A stretch of 64,000 nt of DNA from Antedon bifida (Eukaryota > Echinodermata > Crinoidea > Comatulida > Antedonidae): positions 4,030,001-4,094,000 of the forward strand of contig OY727102.1 of NCBI GenBank assembly GCA_963402885.1. Reading direction: 5' to 3'. Both the position numbers and the translations under genes were made by a program. A model generated the notes under the pieces. The model made no database searches, had not been told where the DNA came from, and saw only the letters and a program-made list of their open reading frames with translations. Shown piece after piece: positions 1 to 11,600 of this stretch (position 1 is its first letter; each line of letters starts with the position of its first letter).

Positions 1-112
1 TATGAACTTACATAGAAAGGAATACTAACAATGTAAGGCGTTTTGCAATTCAAACTATAATTTTATATAAATATATACTTATACTAACAATGGGATACTC
101 TGTATCGTAAGC

Positions 113-424
113 AGTACAGGGATTTTTTTCAAAAAATGGCAACATTTCTATTTCTCAACATAATTAGTTACTATATCATAATTGACATGCGCAGAATCAA
201 TTATTGTGTTCTGCGCATGTCAATTTTATAATAATATTGTCGGAAAAATAGAAAGGTCTAAATTTTGCCTTTTTAAAAACAAAAACAACCACTGTACTAT
301 TAATATAGTACAGGGAAAAATTAACAAATTTCCACCCTTTTTTTTGTTGACATTATTCATTCATATATCATACAAAATAAAACAAGTTGATTAGTGTAAC
401 ATTTTTTGAAAATGTCCCTGTACT
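113..424. repeat. MITE-like element with AGTACAGGGA inverted ends
   Basis: The left end (113-138) and the reverse complement of the right end (399-424) both read AGTACAGGGA followed by a T-rich run and CAAAAAATG, so this 312 bp stretch has terminal inverted repeats of about 25 bp. A further internal copy of the end motif lies at about 306-316, next to a small GTACTATTAATATAGTAC palindrome. No coding capacity is visible. The structure fits a short non-autonomous DNA transposon; the superfamily is not identified and no clear target duplication is seen. Confidence 0.55.
181..224. repeat. Perfect 16-bp-arm hairpin
   Basis: ATTGACATGCGCAGAA at 181-196 is followed after 12 bases by its exact reverse complement at 209-224. 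It lies inside the inverted-repeat element at 113-424 and may be a nested element or its central stem. Confidence 0.7.
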
Positions 425-955
425 AATTTAACTGTATTTTTATAATACTCTAAAAACCTTTTTAGATCATCTCCATAGTTATATTATTAAACAAAACATT
501 ATTGACAGTCCATAAAAATGTCTCCTAAACAAATTATTTAATATACAAATGCTCATTATAATTTGTCTATATCGCACTTTATACACATCTAAGATCAAAC
601 ACCCGAACTTGTTTACCATTTTTGTTAAAATATAACAAGCATCCATTAAAATAAATTAAAATTGTAAAATACATTAATAATATATAATAGACATAACTTG
701 AATATATATTTGCATAATAAACTTTCTAAGTACACAAAGCATGTTTTGTAGCTCGGATTATTGTATAGCACTATTTTAATACAATTTTAAAAATTGTATC
801 ACCCATTTGATGATTGTTCATCATCTAAAAGCAAGTACGTACAGTAACTAAATAATTTTATGCAGACTATCCATTGTGCATTATGTAGGCCTAATCGACC
901 ATGAAGTTAGGCTACGTACGGTATCTGAGTGTATTCACACTTGTTCTACTAAATC

Positions 956-1060
956 TTGGTTCCCACTTGGACGCGACTTGTTAATCGCTAGTAATTTGTC
1001 CAATTACGGATGCGATGGATAGGACCAGGGTGTGTCTTGTTGCGTCCAAGTGGGAACCAA
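956..1060. repeat. MITE, GGTTCCCACT family, copy 1
   Basis: About 105 bp with inverted ends: TTGGTTCCCACTTGGACGCG at the left and, reverse-complemented, nearly the same at the right (1039-1060). Two relatives with the same ends lie at 30623-30802 and 40131-40259. No coding potential. Confidence 0.65.
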
Positions 1061-1712
1061 TCGTTAGAGATTATATTGGTGCTGTAATTTGCCAGTATTC
1101 ACAACAAAGGCATGGATTGCATTTCTTGCATAGAAAGTAGTGCATTTGCAAATTCCTACTTCAATTTAAACGATATTAATCAAATAATTCGTCATCAAGG
1201 ATAGGCCTGTGAATATTCCCTTTTTTCACTATTATTATTTTACCATAAGACATGTTATAAAATAATTATACTTAATATTGATTGTCCATGCGTTCGACAA
1301 CACGTGGTTGAATTGAAAAGTAGTCGAGAAATTTAGCAATGGAAATACGTCGTGATGTTATTCCGAATTTATACACCTTATATCCATCTGAAAGTGCTTT
1401 TTCCCCTTTATTTTTCGGAATTATGTATACTATGGATGTGGACAAAATCAATGTAGGCTATTGTATTTATTTGTATTTTTAATTATAATGCATGTATTCA
1501 TACATGAATCCGCGTTAAACCATGGACAAATAAAATAATGTTTGTCCATATAGATTATGTGCAGCGGTGGAATTTCACCGTCTTACTTTTATTATAAATG
1601 TTTAAATTAAAAGATTATTATACAAACGATTTGAATAAACACACTAAAGATACGTCACTCAAAATTCCGTCCCATCTCATCAACCCTCTCCCTTACAAAA
1701 AAACTTTCCTCT

Positions 1713-4700
1713 TCAGTTATTCTCGTCATCTTCTCTAAAAATAGTAAAAGTTAGGACAATGGCTACAATTAAAGCAGTTAATAATAAAATAAGAATTGCT
1801 ATGACTACCTTACGACAGTTACGTCGTATATTATTTTGTACAGCTTGAGTTTCTATCTCAACGGCCTTCCTCCCACTTTTGGTACTGCTCTTGGTGGTAG
1901 ACTGCCCGTTCGTTGAATCAAACCCAGCCAATGCATTATGTGTGTTCTGCAAACAAACCGGGAACATTGTCATTATTTATTTTACCTAAATAGACTGAGA
2001 GCAAACACTTTCTTACTACACGTATTTATTACACTCATAATAATAATAATTTCAACTGTTTTGATGGCAATGTATCTCGTATTATTCATGGCATTTTCAC
2101 AATTCCATCCCATAGCCACATTAGGCCTACGTTTGTTATCTCTTTATTTCTGGCTCAGTATTGATGAAGTGGAAGAGACAAGACGGCCTAAATGTATGCC
2201 TAGATTTTTTCCCGGAAAATAAATTGTATTAATCGAACATTACAAGCCTCATGTTGTCAAGTTGAATTATTGCTGTCAAGGATGAATGGATGGATGAAAG
2301 AATTTTTTAAAATATAAAATACAAATTCAAGAACTATTTATTTATTCTTTTAGGCTGGGCGAAAAATATAGTGGTTGACAGTAAACAAAACAAGTTATAC
2401 CAAACTGAGGGACTACATACCTTATGAATTCTTGAGGGCATAACTCTTCCAAAGCTTTTCTGATACAGAAGTAAAGAAAGATACCGTAAGTATTACTATA
2501 TAGTTAACAGGGTCACTAGTGGTTAATTCAATATGAAGCATAGGTTTGACGTTCTAATATTTCAGTCATGTAACCGTTTATAAATTAATATGTGTCTGAA
2601 TTGCAGGTTTAAAGTTTCTCATTCTGATCAACTTGAATATTGATTGAAATGACCAATTGTATGTGATTTGATACAATAAATATAAAATAAATATCAAAGT
2701 TATGGCGAAGTCACACATAAAATATATCGACAAGCGTAAAATTGATCGATTGTAATTTTTGACGGAATGCCCTTAATTAGACGTGTTTATTTAAAAAAAT
2801 ATATTATATTTGTGACACTTACCACGGAACCATTTCTCTCTGTTGATACATTATTACTATTATTTTGTTTCGTCTTCTGGCTGTGTTTAAATCGGAAGTT
2901 TTTACTATATGCTATCTTGGGTTGAAGCACAACTTCTTCCGTTTCTGTGGCTGGATTTGTTTCTGAAGACAACGGTCTACAATAATAATAATAAGATTTG
3001 AATTGATGATTATTAATTTGTCATCATACAGGATATTATTATCTTCGTGCTTCTATATTTATCTTCTCGTCATCATTATGTTCTTCATTATCATCTTATC
3101 TATAACTTAACCATTTTAAACGTTCAAACGTACATAACTTGTACTACAAATAAATACATCAATCGCATTTGCTCATATGTTTTACTAATTAATTTATTAA
3201 AATAAATGTATTGATGGTGTTTTCTATCATACCGCGTTGACGAAGAATAATCACTACTTCTGGGCCTATTTTTTGGATTGTAATTTTTTGCAGACATTGT
3301 CGCTCGCCGTACTTTATCAGCTTCCTCTGGCGTCACCTCAATAGTACCATTTTTGTCGTAGAGGGGGTTAAGTTTCATAGAGCTTGGAGTTTCTTCGTCT
3401 GCAACACCAAATACTGTTACCATTTTAGCGTCATCAGCTTCGTAATCGTTCAACTTATTCAGTTTAAGCCTCTGTAAAAAAAGATGAAAGCAATGGTGAA
3501 ATAGTCTAATGAGACAATAATCAATTAAAGTTCAAAACTGAGCACATGATGTACATACAGTGCTACTCATGTTTCAAGCGTGCCGAAATATTATTGCGGC
3601 ATATATACGGTAATTACGGTATTATTTATAAACAGTATTCTACCGTATAGCACTATCAAATATTGGTGTTTGATAAAATTATGCATTTTTCTGATGAATT
3701 ATAATAATCAGGTGATTCTACTGATACATATTGTGTAAGTGATTTACCGAAACTGATCTCAATAGGCATATAATCTAAAGCTCAGTGTGACACTATAAAA
3801 CTATAGTTCGACAAAAAAAAAGTGTGATGTGCCCCAAATATTGTAGTGATATGACATCATTATGTCCATATATGGGCACATCACGTATTTTGTCACATAA
3901 AGTTTGATAGTGTAGACAGTGCTTAACTGGTCATACAGGATAATGAGTGTTTATAAATATATATTCTTTTAATTCTAAAACCTCATTTCTTTTTTATTAA
4001 AAGGTACATACACGATCCTATTGTTATATCCTAGTATTCAATACAACAACATTCCCTTGAAATAACTGGAAGCAGTAAAATTTCCCAGGCTTTAATTTAG
4101 CTGTTTTACACCTAAACACTGACTGCACACCCACTTTTTTGAAAGGCAAATGGAGGGGGTTGGCTCACTGGTTCTGCCTGTCTTCACACATTGTGCCCGT
4201 ATCGCCATTCACACTTAGAGGCCTAAGGCTACTAACAGAAACACCATTTTTTCTAAGTAAGAATTGTTGATGTCACAATTCAGTGTGATTGGTGAAATAC
4301 TGAATTCACCTTTGTTAATATTGTTCGATGTATACCTATTCAACAACAACGCAAACGAAATAGTATATGAAATAAAAACAAGTTCTCGTGATGTTATAAC
4401 CATGTAGCTTTAAAATAAGCTCCATGGTATAACCAAGGAGTTTAGTGGACACATTGGCATAAAATTATCATAATGGTTATTTAAAAGACAATCAATTTAA
4501 TATAGTGTATAATGGTGAGACATTCATGGTAACGAATGAAATAACAGGCGTGGATCTTTCGTATACCCCAGCTCACTCACCCCACACTACAGTACCTCCC
4601 CAATTAATAAATCGATACATTTTCGGGATGTTTTTTTTTCATATACGGCCCCTCCCCAATTTAGGCCTATGTATTCACACTACGTGGTCATTACATGTGA

Positions 4701-4929
4701 ATATTCGGCCGTCGTACGCTAACCAATATTTCGTTACCTGTCATCTCTATTTATCAAGCACAAAATTATTATAATTATATGAATAAGAAAATATTATATT
4801 TACCACACTTCCGTTGGTAGATCCCGCAGATAGGGCATCTTGCGTACTTTGGGGTCGAGATTGGCGTCCCCTCTTTTTTTGGTACAGTCTATTATTGCCA
4901 ACCTCATCATGCGACACATCCGCCGACAT
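1713..4929 (-). CDS. Four-exon gene of unknown function: protein with one C-terminal membrane segment
   Basis: Exons on the minus strand are 4929-4804, 3471-3233, 2976-2823 and 1946-1713. Donors are GTAAAT, GTATGA and GTAAGT; every acceptor ends in AG and the phases agree (0, 2, 0), giving 250 residues ending in TGA. The first ~215 residues are polar and disordered-looking, with basic stretches (KKRGRQSR, KNRPR) and acidic ones (DYEADDAK, TPEEADK). The most structured-looking part is near FGVADEETPSSMKLNPLYD. A hydrophobic helix (about 219-242, VVIAILILLLTALIVAIVLT at its core) follows basic residues (RRNCRK) and leaves a short acidic tail, REDDENN. This suggests a tail-anchored or type II protein with most of the chain in the cytoplasm. 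I recognise no family. No in-frame stop occurs in the ~70 bases before the chosen ATG, so an upstream coding exon is possible. Confidence 0.68.
3778..3925. repeat. MITE, AAGCTCTGTCTACACTA family, copy 1
   Basis: This ~148 bp element lies in the first intron of the unknown membrane-protein gene. The left end reads AAGCTCAGTGTGACACTATA and the right end, reverse-complemented, AAGCACTGTCTACACTATCA. The interior carries TATGGGCACATCAC, shared with the better-preserved copy at 52300-52457 and the fragment at 44431-44505. Confidence 0.6.
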
Positions 4930-7704
4930 TTGGATATTGTATTTGATTCACACAATCTGTATACGATCGAGTAAAGAACAAGATAACAAATTTAATTCTG
5001 TTTTGTTACGGAATGTCACAGTTTATAAAATGTGTGGTATATTAATACACTGAATTCTTAATTTACTAACTAGGCCTATAATTACCGTATTATAAATGAT
5101 GTCACTGTCCCGTAGTATCCAGTTGAAACTGTCAGTAAAAGCTTGTATTTAGTCGTGTTTCATCTGTTGAATCAACATCATTGTGACTAATTCACAGACA
5201 CAACGGATCACACAACTACTGGCGAATATCTATACATCCAAATTGTATTATCTTTCACTATCTCCGATCACTTCGTATACAAGGTATTCCGATTATTTTT
5301 TTTATTACTCAGACATACTATATTACACCACGCCCGCAGAATGCCGTTTTCTATACCTGATTGGGTTTTATATGAATAAGAGATGCTATTCAATAACATG
5401 TAGTCACACTGTCGTTTGAATAGGATTGTATTGACCCATTATTCTACGTAATCACAAAAGCCTTTTGAGATGCAAAACACCACTATTGTACTGATCAGGC
5501 ACTCATTGGCGGCGCTGTACAAGTTAAAGACAACGTTTCATTCCTATAACACAAACATTCCAAAGCTGGACATATTATATTCATTTTAAAATCATTGGAG
5601 ATAAAAGTTCAATATTTAAACATTATTAATTCTAAGAATAATTGATTAAATGCTTTTTAGTTTTTAATTAATTTATTTTATTCCTGATCACTAGTTTTTA
5701 TTTAAATTACATTCAAATAAATACACCCGTCCACCACTGATGGTAGACGCGGGAGGCTGCGGGATGGGTATTCTGAGAGTGTGCTCTCGGAACATGACTT
5801 TTCTTTGGCTTTAGTTGATAGAAGATTGAAATGTTTTGTTAGAGATAGAGTATACGATGTTTAATTGATTATAATAGTGTAAATAGTTTGGTAAGATTAG
5901 ATAAAACAAAAGACACTAATTATGTGTATAAAATATAATAGTAAGTATAACAATAATAATTTAACATTAAAAAAAAAAAGGTGTATAGGCCTATAGGCCT
6001 AGCCTAATAATATAGCGGTCCTACTATAAACACCACCAGATACATATCAAAGCAACAAATCCTACCACAGAGAGCAGCCACCTTCTCGGAATTATATTAA
6101 TGGTATATTACAACCTTTAAAGCATAATTCTTTTAGAAACTGAAAAAATTGAAGTTAAAAGTGAATTTCTCGCCGTCAAATTCCAGAATCGAATGCGTTT
6201 GATCATCATAATAGTAACGAAACGAACGCGTTCATTATCCGTGTCTATTGTATTCATCGGTCAACTGTGAGGCGCTACCGATGCATTTATTTGGCCCAAA
6301 ATAAATTCTTTTCTGTGCACTGTAAAATTAAAAAATAAATAACTTATTTGTTACTCAGTCAACTGCTCTCACATCATTTATTTTTTCCAATAGAATCAGA
6401 AATTCTTTTCTGTACACTATAACATTTAATAATAATAAAACTATACAACTATATGTTCACACAATTTGTCTTTTTTTTAATGAAACCATAGAATTAAGTG
6501 ATATGATCTCATCTTTCAGTATTTATTCACGAAGCGAAGCATACCAAGTATTGGGCAAAAAAAAAGTTTAGTTCCCCAAGTTGACAAACTGTAAAGAAAT
6601 CTACGGTCGGCGTTTTTTTTTTTAGGAATAAAATATCAATACTAGATTACCTGAAGGCAAAATTGTATTTTCATTAGCGGCCCGGTAATCAGCAATTTCA
6701 GACCCTACATTTTAATCAGATGGCATTTTTGACTGATTTTACTATACTCCATGGTTACACTCACCCGCGTGTTCGTTAGGATGTATTAGTTGCAAATTTA
6801 AAGTGTTATGGCTTTTAAATTTTATTTCTATATTTAATTTAAAATTCCTCAGTCATAGTCAGAAAAGATGGTTTGTTTCATTAACTGGAAAGATAAAATT
6901 AAAGAGGAGCAGGGCAGAAAACGAGTAATGTGGATGACAAGTTTAATTGATTGAGTGGTTAACATAAAACGGAGTAAAACATTGGAATTTTTTTGACAAG
7001 TTTAATAGCCTTTAATTTTCCTTTGAACGGTAAAATAATCAAATATCAACTTGTTACTTAATTAAAACAAATATATGTCGTTTACTAATATGCCTATGTA
7101 TTGTTTCATCAAACTTATTGTATTGACATAGACCACATATCTATGCATAATAATCAGAAACTTGATCGGAAAAATCATGTAGCAAGTGTATCATGTAAAC
7201 TATCTAAAATAGATATAGATAAAATATCTAAATAACATTCCACATTAAATATTACTACTAGCTTGTTTACCACAATGTTATAAAATATGTTTAAGCAACA
7301 ATTGATAACATAAACATAAATAATGTAATTATTACTCAACTAGGAATCTAGGGCCTGTTTCTGCTAAATGATTTCTAAAGAAAGATTTTTTGCTAAACCA
7401 GTTTTCTAAAAACGATCTTTTTCCTCCAAAAAAGTGCTCCAGGCAGGTTATTTTAAAACCGTATTTAAAAGTCGGTTCCCTTTATATTGATCTGTTTCTG
7501 CTGGCAAGAAAATAAATAAAAACTAATAAGAAGAACATGTTCTCTTAAAATCAGTATTAAAACTGCTTTTTTTCAATTGTTTCAGCCTACTTTATTTCAA
7601 AATGTTAAAAAAATACTAAAAACGGAACATATTAATGGCTTAATACTGCTATAATAACAGAAACAAAAGTTTAAACAACAACAACAAACACAAAAACAAA
7701 TGTG
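4930..7704. other. Intergenic, no gene seen
   Basis: AT-rich DNA between the unknown membrane-protein gene and the PKS. Short open frames exist but none shows family similarity, splice continuity or plausible composition. Two overlapping TAGGCCTA palindromes lie at about 5984-5999. The immediate upstream part (4930-5060) should contain the promoter of the minus-strand gene; I see no clear TATA box. Confidence 0.5.
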
Positions 7705-7825
7705 TGTCGTGTTTCAGTATCTGGAGTTAAACTTTGGAATAAATTATACTCAACTTTAAAGAATTTAAACAGGTTAGATCTTAAAAATGAAGAATACAGA
7801 AATATGGTTTTAAGAGCACTAACCT
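7705..7825 (+). mobile_element. LINE 3'-end fragment
   Basis: The plus strand translates as VSGVKLWNKLYSTLKNLNR, which matches the conserved end of CR1/L2/Rex-type LINE reverse transcriptase proteins, where GxKLWNSLPxxLK-like sequence precedes the stop. It is too short and isolated to classify further. Confidence 0.5.
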
Positions 7826-7867
7826 GAAGGAGACAAATAAATTAGTGGTATCTATTAAACAAACAGG

Positions 7868-8050
7868 TAACTCAATTCAAGAAACATTTATTGACCATAT
7901 TATAGCATAACATTAACAATGGTTGGCATATAATATATATATAGTCGAGAGACTACAAAATGCCCGATGGGCCTGTCGCTGTAGTCCCTCTTTACATTAT
8001 ACAAGTATACAACAAATAATAAAATACAACACTTAAGCTACTTAACATGG
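7868..8050 (-). mobile_element. Possible LINE 3' tail (minus strand)
   Basis: On the minus strand a GC-containing inverted motif (GACTACAGCGACAGGCCCAT, then GGGCATTTTGTAGTC) is followed by an AT run and AATAAA, ending near TTGAATTGA. This looks like the 3' tail of a non-LTR element. Alternatively the AATAAA at about 7886-7891 is the PKS polyadenylation signal. Confidence 0.25.
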
Positions 8051-8635
8051 GGTTGCACTTATATGATTAAATGTAGGTACAATGGTAGTAAGTATACAAC
8101 AATTGTTATATCGTGTTATGCTGCAACTATTAAGAATTAATTATCAATCGTTAACTACTAGACAGACAAGCTATACATTCATGGTTTAATAATTTCTATG
8201 GTAGGCCAAGGATGTATGCCATGATCAATATGAACAACGATTAAAAAAACATAATATATCTATTAATATGCAAATTATATGACCTTTGACATTAAATATG
8301 ACATCACAATTTTTGTTTCACTATATTTTATGTTAGTAGGCCTACCAAAGTATAAATAATATCATTTTTTTAAACGTAGGGTAAATGCTATAGCCGTAAA
8401 TCATCAAATGCAGCAGCGCATCTCTTTAAACAGTATTCTATATCTTGTTTTCCAGATGGCTTTAATAAAAGAAATGCAAGTAAACTCAGCAATTAGTTGA
8501 AGTAAGTTGTATTTAATTGAAGAAGAACGTTTATGTTCTAAATATTATTCTAAGACCAGAGGTGACTTTAGACCTTAATCAAATGATAGTCTCAAAACAG
8601 CATCAACAAGGAAAGCCTTGTATGTGTGTTGTTGG

Positions 8636-11600
8636 TTACTGGAATGTAGCTTTAAGAACTTTTTGAATATCTCGGAAAAAAGATTTCTTTCTTACATGCA
8701 TGTGACCTCCGGGCACCATTATTTTTTTGAAATGCTGATTTTCATCAATTTCATGACACCATGCATCTAATGAGTTGGGAGGAATGCACCGATCCGACTT
8801 GGCACCAAACACAGTCATGCCGCATTGAAGTTTTGTACTTTGTGTGTAATTGTACTTTTGGCAAATTTTAAAGCCAGCATTGAAGCAAGGGATAAGTCGT
8901 CTCATCAATTCAGGATTTCCCAACACGTCCTCATCAACAAAAGAAAGCGTCTCAGATTTGCTGTTGATTACTGGGATGTTGTTGTTGATATTTTGTTCAA
9001 TTTGCCTTAATATAACTGGGCCTTTTGAAAGCTCTATTGTGTTAGGATAGTCAAGCGTGGGTGCATACCAAGAACTAGTGATCATATGAGCCGGCTGTAA
9101 ACCCATAGTTTTTAGAAGGTGAGCAACCTCAAATGCGATGAGTCCACCAATACTATGACCAAACAATATAAACCTGCCTGGCAAAAGTCGTGGTGCTAGG
9201 TTCTCCGTTAATTTACTCACAATTTCTTCAAGATTTTGAAGAGGTTTCTCATTATGACGTCCTTCCCATCCGGGTAATTGTGCCATGATTAACTGCACAT
9301 TATTCTTACTCAGTTTTTCCTGCCACCATGCATATGCAGATGGACCTCCTCCATTTGGTGGAAAACAAATTAGCTGGATATTAGGAGACATAGTCATACC
9401 ATCCATTATATACCAAGCCTTCCAAGTCATGTCTTCCTCACTTTCTTCTTCACTGTTTGGTTGACCTCTCACTTCATTCTTATCCAGTATTTTTCTGTAT
9501 ATTGAAACGGACAAACTGTGCATTGTCGCGTTTGCATTAATCAATTCCATAGATGGAAATGGAACATGAAATGTTCTTTGGATGTCTCCGCTCAATTCAG
9601 TTGCAGTCAATGAATCTACTCCGAGTGAAGATGGTGAGGAGTTTGGAGAAATATCGCTAGTTAAGCCAACACGTTTGGAGATGAAACTGCAGAGTTGCTG
9701 GAAAATATAATCTTTAGCTTCATCTGGTTGTAAGTTAATTATGTCACCTGCGTTCTCATTTTGACCCACTGATCTTGTAGAAGAAAATCCTAGCATAATT
9801 GAACTTTCTTCATAGTCGTGGCGTTTAAGAATGCCTCGGTATTCCATAATAACATCATTAATTCGAAGATTTCCAGTTACACCAATGTCAGAGGTATTTC
9901 TACTAAGCATTACATCAAGTGAATTTAACACCTGCTGTGATGTCACACTTCCTATTCCTCTTCTTTCCCAAAACTCAATAATACCCGATGTTCTTGCTGC
10001 AAATCCAGTGTCTCTAATCACACCCGGACAGACGACAGTTGCAGGTAAACCTTGGTTTCTACGATACTGACCAAGAGATGAAAGGTATGTATTAGCAGCA
10101 CAATAATTTGCCTGACCTGCGTTTCCTACCATCTGAACTACAGAAGAAATCATTACAAAGTATTCCAGTTGAACATTAAACTTAATTGACGTTTGATGTA
10201 GTAGAAGAGCACCCCATGATTTGGTTGACATTATTGTCTTCCAGCTATCAGGTGTAATGCTCTCAATTAGCTTATCATCATACTGTGCAGCACAGTGGAA
10301 TATTCCTGTTAAAGGTTTAGACATATCTTTTAAAACAGTAGCAAATGCGTTTTCTATATCTGATCTGTTCGTAATGTCTGTCCTAATATGTACTATTTGG
10401 ATTCCTCGATTTGTAAGACTTCTTAATCTTTCTTCTGTTTCAAAACCTGGCACAGATCGACTTAAGATAGCAACGTATCCAGCTCCATTATCTACCAACC
10501 ACTCTACAAGACGAAGTCCAAATCCAGTTGTACCACCAGTTACAATATAAGAATTGCGCATGCTTAATCTAGTCTCTTTCCCTGAAAAGTCGTAGTTTAC
10601 ATTAACGGATTCGTTTTTTTCTACTGAGAATATAACATCATCAAATACATACTGATTTTGGATGTTTACTTCTTTAAGTAGCTTGATATGTGGACTCTTT
10701 ATATAATTCTTTCTTAAGGGTTCCTTAAAGAGATTCAATAAGGAGTTGAAAGTAGGCTTCATCTTGTGAAACTGACAAAGCAATGGTAATGTGTAGCTGT
10801 TGACCACAACCCTTACATTTCTAGGAAGACCAAGGTTATCAGTAACTGGAATGTCTTCCTTAGACTTCAGTATTTCAACTTTAGCAAACGTTGTCAATCT
10901 GTCTTTTAATCCTTCATTAACCTTTAATAATTCGCTTATGCACTGTTTATATCCTATCACACCGCCAACACTGTGTCCATTTAAGACAGACATTACATCT
11001 TTACTTTCAATGAATCTCGGAAAGGCATCTGAAACCAAACTATACTCCTCGGGAAGGTGTTTAATTACAATCAAAACATTGTGACCCATTTTTTCAGCCA
11101 CGTGTGCAACAGCTAAGCACTGTTTATCCTCAGTAGAATCTAGGCAAACAATCGTCGTACCATCTGGTTTCAGGTCACGAACAGTAAGAAACGGAACAGT
11201 GTATGACGAGACAATATCAATTACTTGTGAAGGTGAAAAGTTTGTCTCTAGCTCTAACAGTTCATTTTTGTTGCACTGTATTGTAGACTTCATTTCGTTT
11301 GAAGAACAAACACCAATCACCAAAGAAGACTTTTCTGAATTTCCACAAAACATTACAATCGGCTTTACCTCTTGAGAAGAACCTTGAGCTTCTGATGAAA
11401 CCAGTTGGAAGGATTCAATGTTTACTGTTACCAATTTGACAGAGTTGGTCTCTTCTTTGTTATAAAGGAACTTTGTCAGCAACAGTCTTCCAGTTTCAAA
11501 ACTTTGAAGAATGTTAAATTTCCAATTAGATGACGAATGATTACAAGGAAAGTAATAACTATCACGTATACACAACTGATACACATACACCTTGAAATCT

